This document shows, piece by piece, positions 9,400 through 18,455 of a stretch of 64,000 nt of DNA. Position numbers and translations under genes: made by a program. Numbering within the stretch: the first letter of the stretch is position 1; the number at the start of each line of letters is the position of its first letter. The notes under the pieces were generated by a model. It had not been told where the DNA came from. It saw nothing but the letters and a program-made list of their open reading frames with translations, and made no database searches. This DNA comes from UKL13-3 sp044353855 (lineage in GTDB: Bacteria > Bacteroidota > Bacteroidia > UKL13-3): assembly GCA_044353855.1 (NCBI GenBank), contig JBILBF010000002.1:62001-126000 (forward strand), written 5' to 3'.

Positions 9400-11295
9400 T
9401 TACGAAAGTAACTCACTCAACTCCAACCAACGAATTGATTTTTCTTCAAGTATATTTTTGATGCTTTCAAATCGCAATGAAAATTTTATAATATCTTCTT
9501 GATTATTGGAACTATCGGATAATTGTTTTTCCACTTCCACTTTTTCTTCTTCCAATTCTGCAATTTCTTTTTCTAAGGTTTCATATTCGTGTTTTTCCTT
9601 AAACGTCATTTTCCTTTTTTCGATTACAGGCTTTGGTTGTTCTACAACCACTTTTTTTTGCTGCAATGCTTTGCGTTCTGCTTCGGCTAACTCTTCTTTC
9701 TCGTCCTCTTCTTCTCTATATTCACTGTATGTTCCATTATAGTCACGCACTTTTCCTGCTCCTTCAAAAATAAATAAATGGTCAACAAGCTTATCCATAA
9801 AGTACCTATCATGGCTTACTACAATAAGGCAACCTCCAAATCCTTGTAAAAAATCTTCGAGTTTGTTAAGTGTTAGTAAATCTAAGTCGTTGGTTGGCTC
9901 ATCCAAAATTAAAAAATTGGGGTTTTTAATGAGAACCGTGAGTAAATACAATCGCCTACGTTCTCCTCCGCTTAACTTAGAAACATAAGTGTATTGCATT
10001 TCGGGAGGAAACAAAAAGTGTGTTAAAAATTGTGATGCGGGTAATGATGTTCCATCTCCTAATATAATAACATCAGCAATATCCTTTACCACATCAATTA
10101 CCCGTTGATCTTCTTTTAACGTAATACCAGCTTGTGAGTAATATCCATAAACGATGGTGTCGCCAACATTTATTTTACCTCCATCAGGTTCTTCATTTTG
10201 GGTAATAATATTTAAAAAGGTTGTTTTTCCTACTCCATTTTTACCAATAATACCAATACGTTCACCCTTTTTAAAGGAGTATTCAAATCCATCTAATATT
10301 AATTTATCGTCATAACTTTTACGCACTTTCTTCAGGTCGAGAATATTGCCTCCTATCCTACTCATTCTCACTTCCAACTTAAGCTCTTGTTTTTTCCTGC
10401 GGCTATTGGCTTTATCTTGAATGTTGTAAAAAGAATCGATACGGGCTTTTGATTTAGTACCCCTGGCTTTGGGCATTCTGCGCATCCATTCCAGTTCCTT
10501 TTTCATTAACTGTTTGGCTTTACCAACTTCTACATCATATACTTCTTCGCGCTCGTCACGCTTTTCTAAAAAGTAAGAATAATTTCCTTCATGTCGATAT
10601 AATTTGCCATTGGTTAGTTCTAATATTTTATTGCAAACTCTATCTAAAAAATACCGATCGTGGGTAACCATTAAAATGGTAAGCGTACTTTGTGTAAGAT
10701 ACTCTTCAAGCCATTCAATCATGTCTAAATCTAAATGATTGGTAGGTTCATCTAATATAATTAATTCAGGATTATCTAGTAATACCAGGGCTAGAGCAAG
10801 TCGTTTTTTTTGGCCTCCACTCAATGAATCAATGTGCTGGGTTAAATCAACAATATTAAATTTTGACAAAATAGTGGTAAGCCTTCGTTCGTAATCCCAA
10901 GCTTGCAGTTCATCCATTTTATTGCTAGCTAGTTCAAACCTTCTATAGGTATCATCATTAAAATCCAAACCTTGAGCCTCAAGCGAGTCTTCATATTCGC
11001 GGATGGCAGAAAGCAATTTAGAGTTAGCGCCATTAATTAAATCATTGATGGTTTGGTGTATTCCAAAATCAGGATTTTGATCTAAAAAGCCCACTCGGAT
11101 GCCATTTCGTAGAGATACTTTACCAGAGTCAGGCGTATCTTTTCCGCCAATAATTTTTAACAAGGTAGATTTTCCCACACCATTGTTAGCAATAAGAGCC
11201 ACTTTTTCGCCTTTGCTAAGACCAAAGTTAATGTCTTTAAAAAGTATTTTTTCTCCGTAGTTCTTAGTTAAACCCTCAACCGACAAATAATTCAT
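9400..11295 (-). CDS. ABC-F family ATPase (Uup-like)
   Basis: The 631-residue soluble protein has two ATP-binding cassettes and no membrane segment, as in ABC-F proteins that act on ribosomes. Cassette 1 has Walker A ANNGVGKST, signature LSGGQKKRL and Walker B LIILDEPTNHLD; cassette 2 has GKNGVGKTT, LSGGERRRL and FLILDEPTNDLD. The inter-domain linker is Lys/Arg-rich (KARGTKSKARID), and the last ~90 residues form a Glu/Lys-rich coiled coil like that of Uup, which in E. coli binds branched DNA and affects ribosome assembly. Placing it among the ABC-F subfamilies is an inference from that C-terminal domain. A promoter -7 box lies 5 nt before the ATG. Confidence 0.9.
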   Translation of the reverse strand: MNYLSVEGLTKNYGEKILFKDINFGLSKGEKVALIANNGVGKSTLLKIIGGKDTPDSGKVSLRNGIRVGFLDQNPDFGIHQTINDLINGANSKLLSAIREYEDSLEAQGLDFNDDTYRRFELASNKMDELQAWDYERRLTTILSKFNIVDLTQHIDSLSGGQKKRLALALVLLDNPELIILDEPTNHLDLDMIEWLEEYLTQSTLTILMVTHDRYFLDRVCNKILELTNGKLYRHEGNYSYFLEKRDEREEVYDVEVGKAKQLMKKELEWMRRMPKARGTKSKARIDSFYNIQDKANSRRKKQELKLEVRMSRIGGNILDLKKVRKSYDDKLILDGFEYSFKKGERIGIIGKNGVGKTTFLNIITQNEEPDGGKINVGDTIVYGYYSQAGITLKEDQRVIDVVKDIADVIILGDGTSLPASQFLTHFLFPPEMQYTYVSKLSGGERRRLYLLTVLIKNPNFLILDEPTNDLDLLTLNKLEDFLQGFGGCLIVVSHDRYFMDKLVDHLFIFEGAGKVRDYNGTYSEYREEEDEKEELAEAERKALQQKKVVVEQPKPVIEKRKMTFKEKHEYETLEKEIAELEEEKVEVEKQLSDSSNNQEDIIKFSLRFESIKNILEEKSIRWLELSELLS

Positions 11296-11300
11296 AGCTG

Positions 11301-11308
11301 CGAAAGTA
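11301..11308 (-). promoter_or_regulatory. Bacteroidota -7 box of the ABC-F gene
   Basis: On the minus strand TACTTTCG (consensus TAnnTTTG, one mismatch) is separated from the ATG at 11295 by only CAGCT. Transcription would start at or within a few bases of the start codon. Confidence 0.5.
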
Positions 11309-11464
11309 GGTAATTACAAATTGCCGATTACCATCATGGTGGAATTGTTTTTTTGGACACAAGAAGATTTATTCACTCTAACAAAATCATTGTTAAAACA
11401 ACTAAAATGTAACCACTAGTAAATCAAACCTAATCAAACTTAAACGTATTTTATTTGCTGGATG

Positions 11465-12721
11465 TTAGGCTTTTTCTTCCCAAATTTCACATAGGTGTAT
11501 AATGGTTTCGGCAGCTTTGGCCATATCTTGAACAGAAGCCCATTCATATTTTCCGTGAAATGCATGTTCGCCAGCAAAAATATTGGGGCAAGGCAAACCC
11601 ATAAAAGACAGCCTACTTCCATCTGTTCCACCCCTAATACTTGTTCGTTGAGCGGTTAATCCTGCTCTTGTTATTGCTTCCAATGCATACAAACTTACTT
11701 GTGGATATTCGTCAAGTATAAGTTTCATATTGCGGTATTGCTCTTGCACCTTAAATGTAAATGAGCTATTGGGGAAATTACTCATAACTTTTTCAGTAAT
11801 GGCTTGTAATTGTGTTTCAATATTTACTAACATATCCGTATCAAAAGCACGGATAATAAATTTTACCTCCGCTTTATCTAAACTCCCTGTAATGGAAGTT
11901 GGATGCATAAAGGGCTCTTTCCCTTCAGTAGTTTCAGGTGAAAGATTTTTATTGGGTAAGGATGCTACAATTTGCGCTGCAATTTTTAAGGCACTTTCCA
12001 TTTTCCCTTTAGCAAAACCAGGATGAACTGGAACGCCTTCAATTGCAATGACTACCCCATCGGCACTAAAGGTTTCATCTTCCAAATGACCTGCTCTTTC
12101 GCCATCCATTGTATACCCAAAATCGGCTCCTAATTTTTTCATATCAATCGCATCTACACCACGTCCTATCTCTTCATCGGGTGTAAACAAAATGCGTATT
12201 GCCCCATGTTTTACTTGTGGATTCATTGTTAAATAACGAACAGCCTCCATAATCTCTGCTACACCAGCTTTGTTATCAGCACCCAATAAAGTGGTTCCAT
12301 CTGCTGTAATAATATCATTGCCTAGTTGGTCTTTTAAATCGGGATGATCAGCTGGTTTTAGAATAATTTTTTCATCTGCAGGTAAAATTATATTTCCACC
12401 ATCATACTGTTTGTGAATGATAGGCTGTACGTTTTTGCCCGTGCAATCAGGTGATGTATCCATATGCGAACAAAAACAAATAACAGGAACTTTTTTATCA
12501 GTATTGCTGGGCACTGTTGCATACACATATCCAAATTCATCTAAATGAGCATCTGCAATTCCAAGTTCTAATAATTCAGCTACCAATACTCGAGCTAGGT
12601 CTTTTTGTTTTTCTGTACTTGGTTGTGATGGAGAATCAGGGTCTGATTGGGTATCAATTTTTACGTATGCGCAAAAACGATTGGTTAATGAAGCGGCATC
12701 AATAGTATGTTTGGAAATCAT
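11465..12721 (-). CDS. pepT: Peptidase T (aminotripeptidase)
   Basis: The 418-residue cytosolic zinc peptidase of the M20 family removes N-terminal residues from tripeptides. Visible metal and catalytic motifs are CFCSHMDTSPD (first zinc His and catalytic Asp), LLGADNKAGVAEIM (bridging Asp), FTPDEEIGRGVD (catalytic Glu and zinc Glu), YTMDGERAG and, near the end, FAGEHAFHGKYEW with the last zinc His. The dimerisation domain sits between about 215 and 320. The length matches PepT. The gene is monocistronic on the minus strand; a -7-like box TACTTTCG lies 15 nt before its ATG (12737-12744). Confidence 0.95.
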   Translation of the reverse strand: MISKHTIDAASLTNRFCAYVKIDTQSDPDSPSQPSTEKQKDLARVLVAELLELGIADAHLDEFGYVYATVPSNTDKKVPVICFCSHMDTSPDCTGKNVQPIIHKQYDGGNIILPADEKIILKPADHPDLKDQLGNDIITADGTTLLGADNKAGVAEIMEAVRYLTMNPQVKHGAIRILFTPDEEIGRGVDAIDMKKLGADFGYTMDGERAGHLEDETFSADGVVIAIEGVPVHPGFAKGKMESALKIAAQIVASLPNKNLSPETTEGKEPFMHPTSITGSLDKAEVKFIIRAFDTDMLVNIETQLQAITEKVMSNFPNSSFTFKVQEQYRNMKLILDEYPQVSLYALEAITRAGLTAQRTSIRGGTDGSRLSFMGLPCPNIFAGEHAFHGKYEWASVQDMAKAAETIIHLCEIWEEKA

Positions 12722-12736
12722 GTGCTTTTTTTTTGA

Positions 12737-12744
12737 CGAAAGTA
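12737..12744 (-). promoter_or_regulatory. Candidate -7 box of pepT
   Basis: Minus-strand TACTTTCG fits TAnnTTTG with one mismatch and lies 15 nt upstream of the pepT ATG. I see no clear -33 TTTG partner. Confidence 0.4.
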
Positions 12745-12830
12745 ATTATACTCTTTGATAGTTCATTCTTTAACTTATAAATTTAGGTAAGCCTATTGAT
12801 TTATTTTTTACCTTGCGAATACATATACAA

Positions 12831-13349
12831 ATGGACTTAAGAGACGAATTAATTCGCGAGCACAGCAAGGCTCAAACCCTTAGAATAATATCCTATATTG
12901 GTGATAACAAATCGTTGTTTAGCGAACTAATGGGTTTGTTTTTAGCAAATGAACCTATCCTATCTCAGCGAGCTTCTTGGCCATTGGCTTATATTGCAGT
13001 TGCGCAACCAGAACTGGTATTGCCTTATCAATATCAATTGATTACAAACATTAAGCAGTTGAATAATCATGATGCTATTAGACGAAACACCCTGCGCATA
13101 TGGATAGATGTAATGCCAGCAGAAGATAACTGGGGCGAGCTATTTGATATTTGTTATTCCTTTTTGCGGAGCAAAAACGAACCCAATGCCATTAAATCAT
13201 TTGCCATGCATGTAATGAGTAATATTGTTGTAAAATACCCCGAACTTAAAAATGAATTGCAAAGTATCATAGAAGATTTATTGCCATTAGGCAAACCTGC
13301 AATTACCTCTAGGGGATTAAAAACGCTAAAACTTCTAAATAAGATTTAA
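12831..13349 (+). CDS. Small all-helical (HEAT-like) protein, unknown function
   Basis: The 172-residue soluble protein has no signal peptide and no membrane segment. It is a series of amphipathic helices of roughly 35-residue periodicity (for instance ELMGLFLANEPILSQRASWP, AIRRNTLRIWIDVM, AIKSFAMHVMSNIV), the look of a HEAT/ARM alpha-solenoid such as adenylosuccinate-lyase-like or DNA-glycosylase AlkD-like repeats. No catalytic residues can be named. I chose the ATG at 12831; a TTG six codons upstream lies inside the likely -7 box TACCTTGC (12809-12816) and is improbable. It is transcribed divergently from pepT and ahead of the DUF2911 gene. Confidence 0.7.
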   Translation: MDLRDELIREHSKAQTLRIISYIGDNKSLFSELMGLFLANEPILSQRASWPLAYIAVAQPELVLPYQYQLITNIKQLNNHDAIRRNTLRIWIDVMPAEDNWGELFDICYSFLRSKNEPNAIKSFAMHVMSNIVVKYPELKNELQSIIEDLLPLGKPAITSRGLKTLKLLNKI

Positions 13350-13420
13350 TAACCGTTACATTCTTCATCAAAAAAATACCAATTATATGTATCATTGTTT
13401 AACCAACAGTTAACACTCTC

Positions 13421-13972
13421 ATGAAAAAGAAAGTTCTCATCATCATTGGCATTGTATTATTAATACTAATAGCCTTACTCACATGGTTTAGATCCTACAC
13501 AAAAAGCCACAGTCCGGTTGCAACAGTAGCATTTCACCTAAATGGAACCTATATTACCGTTACGTATTGTCAGCCTTATAAAAAAGGGAGATTGATTTTT
13601 GGAGATGAAACATCGGGGGCATTACAACCTTATGGAAAATACTGGCGCATTGGGGCTAATGAAGCCACCGTATTTGAGTCTAACAAAGACCTAATGGTGG
13701 CCGACCAACATTTAAAAGCAGGCAAATACAGCATCTACGCTTATCCAGGAAAAGACTCTTGGGAAATTGTATTTAATACTGATTTTGACCGTTGGGGTGT
13801 TCCCGCTCCCGATTCTGAAAATGATATACTAAAGACAACTGTAATGTGTGCGAATAATTCGCCAATTAGCGAGCAATTGTTAATCAAATTAACTCAAATT
13901 GATTCTAACAATTTAACGATGGTTATTCATTGGGATCAAACATTGGTCACACTTCCTGTAATGATTCATTAA
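13421..13972 (+). CDS. DUF2911 domain membrane-anchored protein
   Basis: The 183-residue protein has one N-terminal transmembrane helix (VLIIIGIVLLILIALLTWF, residues 5-23) and a periplasmic domain of the DUF2911 family, recognisable by YCQPYKKGRLIFG, YGKYWRIGANEATVFE and LKAGKYSIYAYPG, and by WEIVFNTDFDRWG. This family is widespread in Bacteroidota, often in secreted or lipid-anchored proteins, and has no established biochemical role. It follows the HEAT-like gene by 71 bases and ends at a strong hairpin terminator, so the two could form one transcript. Confidence 0.85.
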   Translation: MKKKVLIIIGIVLLILIALLTWFRSYTKSHSPVATVAFHLNGTYITVTYCQPYKKGRLIFGDETSGALQPYGKYWRIGANEATVFESNKDLMVADQHLKAGKYSIYAYPGKDSWEIVFNTDFDRWGVPAPDSENDILKTTVMCANNSPISEQLLIKLTQIDSNNLTMVIHWDQTLVTLPVMIH

Positions 13973-13995
13973 GAAGGTGTTTTAAAAAAGCTAAA

Positions 13996-14034
13996 AAATC
14001 CTGTTTAGTGGCATTGCTAAACAGGATTTTTTTT
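13996..14034 (+). terminator. Strong hairpin terminator
   Basis: AATCCTGTTTAG pairs perfectly with CTAAACAGGATT (12 bp, 8-nt loop) and is followed by a T-run. It lies 24 bases after the DUF2911 stop and faces the convergent minus-strand gene that ends at 14050; the A-rich 5' side could also serve that gene. Confidence 0.93.
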
Positions 14035-14049
14035 AGCTAATATTACCAT

Positions 14050-14922
14050 TTAATCAATGTAGTTTACATTTTTTTCAAAACATATATCGTTGAGCTGAGG
14101 AATGTGATCAATAATATTTAACTCATGTAACGCTTTTAAAATAACGACCATCTCTTGTTCATTTATTTCGGGGTTATAAGCATACTCTAAATCCTTAAAC
14201 CACTCCATAGCATCTTCTAATTTAATACCATATCTTTCAGCAATAAGTGCTGGAGAATGGCTGTTGTTTTTTAATACCAAACAAGATAAGTTTATGGTAT
14301 TTAAAATTGTCATCAACAATTCTTCATGGTGTTCTATAAATTCGTTTCGCACTGCAATAACAAAGCAAGGCCAAGGAGTGCGACACTCTCCTATTTTTCT
14401 AAATTCTCCAGAATCAACCAATGGCTTTGTGGTAAATTTTTCCCACATAAATAGCTGTGCAGTATTATTTTTAAGTGCCTCTCTGGCACCATCCAAATTA
14501 CCCACAACAACAAAATCTGATTTTTTTAAAGAAAGGTTATTGGCTTGTGCATTTACATAGGCCATTAAATGCGAACCAGAATTAAAACGGCTTATTGCAT
14601 ACGAACAATTTTGTATTTGGGTACTATCAATAATGGCCGATTGTGCATTTACATAAATGCCCCATGTTAGGGGTGAATTTACATAAAACTGTACAATTTT
14701 ACTCGGGTTGCCTGCCATAATATCACTAACAACACCTTCTGTTAATGCAATTGCAATATCCAATTCATTATTGCGCAATGCCTTGCACATTGCACCTGTT
14801 CCACCAGGTATGTCATTCCATTGAATATCGATATGGTGATTGGAAAAACGATGTTGTTCAATAGCTAAATGCCAAGCTAAGTTAAAATGTTCGGGCACAC
14901 CTCCTACTCTTACTTTCATCAT
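14050..14922 (-). CDS. Periplasmic-binding-fold protein (NMT1/THI5-like), orphan and apparently cytosolic
   Basis: The 290-residue protein has the fold pattern of type II substrate-binding proteins of the nitrate/sulfonate/THI5 group: an N-terminal strand (KVRVGGVPEHFNLAWHLA), a Gly-rich ligand loop (WNDIPGGTGAMCKALRNNELDIAIALTEG split here), and a second lobe (FVVVGNLDGAREAL, AQLFMWEKFTTKPLVDSG). It has no signal peptide or lipobox, unlike true ABC binding proteins, and no permease or ATPase gene is nearby. Relatives are usually annotated only as substrate-binding proteins. Two adjacent ATGs (14922 and 14919) are equivalent starts. A perfect -7 box (TATCTTTG) lies 47 nt upstream, inside the end of recG. 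The ligand is unknown. Confidence 0.75.
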   Translation of the reverse strand: MMKVRVGGVPEHFNLAWHLAIEQHRFSNHHIDIQWNDIPGGTGAMCKALRNNELDIAIALTEGVVSDIMAGNPSKIVQFYVNSPLTWGIYVNAQSAIIDSTQIQNCSYAISRFNSGSHLMAYVNAQANNLSLKKSDFVVVGNLDGAREALKNNTAQLFMWEKFTTKPLVDSGEFRKIGECRTPWPCFVIAVRNEFIEHHEELLMTILNTINLSCLVLKNNSHSPALIAERYGIKLEDAMEWFKDLEYAYNPEINEQEMVVILKALHELNIIDHIPQLNDICFEKNVNYID

Positions 14923-14968
14923 TTTTATAGTTACACTAAAAACTTATTACTAAAGCAAATTGATGTAT

Positions 14969-14976
14969 CAAAGATA
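14969..14976 (-). promoter_or_regulatory. -7 promoter box of the orphan binding-protein gene
   Basis: Minus-strand TATCTTTG matches TAnnTTTG exactly. It sits in the 60-base gap after the recG stop, 47 nt before the ATG at 14922, so this gene can be transcribed independently of recG. Confidence 0.5.
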
Positions 14977-14982
14977 AAAAAA

Positions 14983-17079
14983 CTAAGCAATCCTACCCCA
15001 TTTGGAATGCTTTTTAAAATCAGTAAAAAAGGTGAGTAATGTTTGGTTTTGTGGATGAATCAAGGTTGGATCTGAATCTAATAATTGTTGTGCTGCATTT
15101 CGAGCTTGCTGCAATATCAACTGGTCTTTTGCAATATCGGCAATACGTAAATCCAATACACCACTTTGAGCTGTGCCTTCCAATTCGCCTGGTCCACGTA
15201 GTTTTAAATCCACCTCGCTTATCTCAAATCCATTATTGGTTTCACAAAGGGTGCGTATGCGCAATTTTGCATCTGCACTTAATTTAAAACCTGTTAATAA
15301 AATACAATATGATTGCTCGGCACCTCTACCTACACGACCTCTTAGTTGGTGTAATTGTGAAAGACCAAACCGCTCGGCACTTTCTATAACCATTACACTG
15401 GCATTGGGAACATTTACGCCAACTTCTATAACCGTTGTGGCAACCATGATTTGAGTTTGTCCCTTCACAAATCGTTGCATCTCTGCTTCTTTATCTGCAG
15501 GTTTCATTTTCCCATGCACCATGCTTACTTGGTATTTTCCATCAGAAAATAGATTGCTGATTTCTTCGAACCCTTGCTGTAAGTTTTTAAAATCTAGGGT
15601 TTCACTTTCTTCAATAAGAGGATAAACAACATATACTTGTCTGCCTTTGGCAATCTCCTCTTTCATAAACCCATATACCCTCAACCTATTGGCTTCTGTG
15701 CGGTGAAGGGTTTGAATGGGCTTTCGATTAGCAGGTAATTCATCAATAACAGAAGTATCCAAATCACCGTATAAAGTCATGGCGAGAGTACGTGGAATAG
15801 GTGTTGCAGTCATTACTAAATTATGAGGCGGATAGGTGTTTTTTTTCCAAAGTTTGGCTCGTTGTTCTACTCCAAATCGATGTTGTTCATCAATTATAGT
15901 TAAACCAAGATTTTGAAATTTTACAACTTCTTCAATTAATGCATGCGTGCCTATTAAAATCTGGATGCTTCCATCTAAAATCCCAGCAAGTATTTCTCTG
16001 CGTTGTTTAACTTTTGTACTTCCTGTTAGTAACTTTACATTAACGGGTAAATCACCCAATAAAGCTGTTACCGATTCGAAATGTTGCTGTGCTAAAATTT
16101 CGGTAGGCGCCATCATACTCGCTTGGTAGCCATTATCAATAGCCATAAGCATACACATAAGTGCTACAATTGTTTTACCACTTCCTACATCCCCTTGCAA
16201 CAATCGGTTCATTTGTTTGCCACTTTTTACATCGCTTCGTATTTCCTTAATAACACGTTTTTGTGCATTGGTTAATTCAAATGGAAGTTGGTTTTTATAA
16301 AAGGAATTAAACAATTGGCCAATATGTGTTAATTGAATTCCATTGTATAGCTCTTTCCGTTTGAGTTTGTATCTGAGTAACCGTAATTGAATAAAAAAAA
16401 GCTCTTCAAACTTTAAGCGCTGTTCAGCTTTAGATAATAACGTAGCATTTTGGGGGAAATGAATATTGACTAATGCCTCTTTTCGTGACATCAAATTATG
16501 TTCAGCAATAATCTTTTCAGGTAAGTTTTCAGGCACTTCAAATTGGGGCGAATTGATTAAGGCATTTGTAAGTTTCATTAACACCTTGCTATCTATACCT
16601 CTTGCCCGCATTCGTTCGGTTACAGTATAAAAAGGCATAATGTGCAAATACTTTTTGCCTCCTTCACCATCGGTTTCATCAATGGTTGGATGTGCCATAT
16701 TATAAAACCCATTGTAGATAGCGGGTTTACCAAAAACTAAGTATTCTTTCCCTTCTTTTACAGCTTCCTGAATCCATTTAGCGCCTTGAAACCAAACAAG
16801 TTCTATACTACCTGAACCATCTGATAATGTTGCTACCAATCGTTGTGCTTTTTTTACACCAATAGTTTTAAAGTTTGAAATAGGTCCTTTTAGTTGAATA
16901 TACGGCAGCTCAGGAGTGATATCGGCTATGCGGTAAACTTGTGACCGATCAACATGTCTGTAAGGAAAATGAAACAGCAAATCGCTTAAGGTAAAAATAC
17001 CTAATTCTTTTTGCAGCATTTCTGCTCGCTGAGAACCAACGCCTTTTAGATAAACAATGGATGTTTGCAAGTACAACAC
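14983..17079 (-). CDS. recG: ATP-dependent DNA helicase RecG
   Basis: The 698-residue superfamily 2 helicase remodels stalled replication forks and Holliday junctions. The N-terminal wedge (OB fold, about 60-160) binds branched DNA. The helicase core has LLQGDVGSGKTIVALM (motif I), DEQHRFGVEQR (motif II, DEQH box), MTATPIPRTLA (motif III), VATTVIEVGVNVPNA (motif V) and QLRGRVGRGAEQSYC (motif VI). The start is GTG at 17079, supported by a -7 box (TATACTTG) exactly 4 nt upstream; no in-frame ATG exists near the conserved N-terminus. The gene is divergent from the WG-repeat gene. Confidence 0.96.
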   Translation of the reverse strand: MLYLQTSIVYLKGVGSQRAEMLQKELGIFTLSDLLFHFPYRHVDRSQVYRIADITPELPYIQLKGPISNFKTIGVKKAQRLVATLSDGSGSIELVWFQGAKWIQEAVKEGKEYLVFGKPAIYNGFYNMAHPTIDETDGEGGKKYLHIMPFYTVTERMRARGIDSKVLMKLTNALINSPQFEVPENLPEKIIAEHNLMSRKEALVNIHFPQNATLLSKAEQRLKFEELFFIQLRLLRYKLKRKELYNGIQLTHIGQLFNSFYKNQLPFELTNAQKRVIKEIRSDVKSGKQMNRLLQGDVGSGKTIVALMCMLMAIDNGYQASMMAPTEILAQQHFESVTALLGDLPVNVKLLTGSTKVKQRREILAGILDGSIQILIGTHALIEEVVKFQNLGLTIIDEQHRFGVEQRAKLWKKNTYPPHNLVMTATPIPRTLAMTLYGDLDTSVIDELPANRKPIQTLHRTEANRLRVYGFMKEEIAKGRQVYVVYPLIEESETLDFKNLQQGFEEISNLFSDGKYQVSMVHGKMKPADKEAEMQRFVKGQTQIMVATTVIEVGVNVPNASVMVIESAERFGLSQLHQLRGRVGRGAEQSYCILLTGFKLSADAKLRIRTLCETNNGFEISEVDLKLRGPGELEGTAQSGVLDLRIADIAKDQLILQQARNAAQQLLDSDPTLIHPQNQTLLTFFTDFKKHSKWGRIA

Positions 17080-17083
17080 ACTG

Positions 17084-17091
17084 CAAGTATA
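17084..17091 (-). promoter_or_regulatory. -7 box immediately upstream of recG
   Basis: Minus-strand TATACTTG (one mismatch to TAnnTTTG) is followed by CAGT and then the GTG start codon. This geometry is repeated at several other genes in the window and implies a leaderless or nearly leaderless recG mRNA. Confidence 0.5.
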
Positions 17092-17209
17092 CCAAAACTT
17101 CTTTTTTTATCGCATCAACAGTTGGTAAAAAACAATAGGGTGTCTATTTGTGAAGTCGGTGTGTATTAGTTTTTGACTGTTACTTGTTCATTATTTTTAA
17201 ACTTGAAAC

Positions 17210-18331
17210 ATGAAAAAAACATTGCTAGGGACAATACTCTTTATTTCATTGATTGCTAAATCTCAGTCTTATCCAATCCCGTTTGATTTTAAAAATAAAC
17301 AGGGTTATATGAATACAGAAGGAAAAATTATACTTCCTCCTATTTATGATTACGCTGACAATTTTATAAATGGAGTTGCCGTTGTAGCTATTCGCAATCA
17401 ACCCTGTGTGATTAATACAAATGGAACTCGTATCATAGATACTGGACTATACCAATCTATTTCGCGTTTTGAAAATGGATTGGCAGCTGCCACTGATTAT
17501 GATAACCATAAGTTTTACATAACCTTAAAAGGCTACAAAGCGATCACACTTGCAGATAGTATTTATGAAGCACGCCCATTTAGTGAAGGAGTTGCCGTAA
17601 TTGCTATAAAATTAGATGAACATGAAACAAAGTTTAACCATGATATTGCAACACTTGGTTATCGATTTGCATTTATAGACACAACGGGCAAACTTCTTAC
17701 TCATTTTATTTTTGAAGATGCCGATGATATTCATGCGGGTTTAGCAAGAGTTAGACAAGGGTTTAAATTTGGATTAGTTAACACAAAGGGTGAGTTAATA
17801 TTAAAGCCTACTTATTATAATATTGGTCTCTTTAGTAATGGATTGGCAGTTGCTGATGAAAACGGGAAATATGGCTTTATCAATCAAAAAGGTGAATTGG
17901 TTATCAAGCCCATTTTTGATTATGCTTATAATTTTAGTGGTGGCCTAGCTGGTTTTTACAATAAGGGAAAGCATGGTTATATAGATAGTACAGGAACCAT
18001 TATAATTCCTGCGCAGTTTGACCAAATTAAACCATTTGCAGAAGGTAAAGCCGCTGTATTGCTAAACGGTAAATGGGGGTTTATTGATCAAACAGGAACA
18101 CTTGTATTGCGTAACGTCTTTGATAATGCCAGCGTGTTTAGCGAAGGTAAATGTGCAGTACTCATTAAGCGAAATTGGGGATTTATTGATACTAGAGGCT
18201 CCTTAATTATACCTGCTGAATTTGATGCTGCAGGTTCTTTTTCAAATGGAGTAGCAGATGTAGTTTACCACGATATTAATCTATACATTAATGCTACGGG
18301 AACATTATTACCTATTGTAGAAAAGAAATAA
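17210..18331 (+). CDS. Secreted WG-repeat protein
   Basis: The 373-residue protein has a signal peptide (MKKTLLGTILFISLIAKSQS) followed by about seven tandem WG repeats of roughly 45 residues. The consensus visible in successive copies is G(Y/F)I(N/D)xxGxIIIPxxFDxAxxFxxGxAxVxxxGKWG; clear examples are YGFINQKGELVIKPIFD, HGYIDSTGTIIIPAQFD and WGFIDQTGTLVLRNVFD. WG repeats form a beta-propeller-like array thought to mediate binding; no enzyme is present. There is no T9SS tail, so it is likely periplasmic or on the outer membrane. It is monocistronic, with a hairpin terminator downstream. The function is unknown. Confidence 0.88.
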   Translation: MKKTLLGTILFISLIAKSQSYPIPFDFKNKQGYMNTEGKIILPPIYDYADNFINGVAVVAIRNQPCVINTNGTRIIDTGLYQSISRFENGLAAATDYDNHKFYITLKGYKAITLADSIYEARPFSEGVAVIAIKLDEHETKFNHDIATLGYRFAFIDTTGKLLTHFIFEDADDIHAGLARVRQGFKFGLVNTKGELILKPTYYNIGLFSNGLAVADENGKYGFINQKGELVIKPIFDYAYNFSGGLAGFYNKGKHGYIDSTGTIIIPAQFDQIKPFAEGKAAVLLNGKWGFIDQTGTLVLRNVFDNASVFSEGKCAVLIKRNWGFIDTRGSLIIPAEFDAAGSFSNGVADVVYHDINLYINATGTLLPIVEKK

Positions 18332-18378
18332 TTGGTTAACTCTTTACAAAGTGAATTAGATTAAATATTAATCGTTTA

Positions 18379-18403
18379 AAAATTCCCGAATGTTGGGAAT
18401 TTT
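18379..18403. terminator. Hairpin terminator between convergent genes
   Basis: AAAATTCCC pairs with GGGAATTTT around a 7-nt loop. It lies between the convergent WG-repeat and GIY-YIG genes. The flanking T-runs are short, so it is weaker than others in the window but symmetrical enough to serve both strands. Confidence 0.65.
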
Positions 18404-18455
18404 AGATACAAAACTTTCTTTGGAACACGAAATCCCGCCTTTTGGCTAGTTACTG

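Noticed and set aside
12813..12830. TTG start extending the HEAT-like protein by six codons.
   Set aside because: The TTG falls inside the likely -7 box TACCTTGC; the ATG at 12831 follows it naturally.
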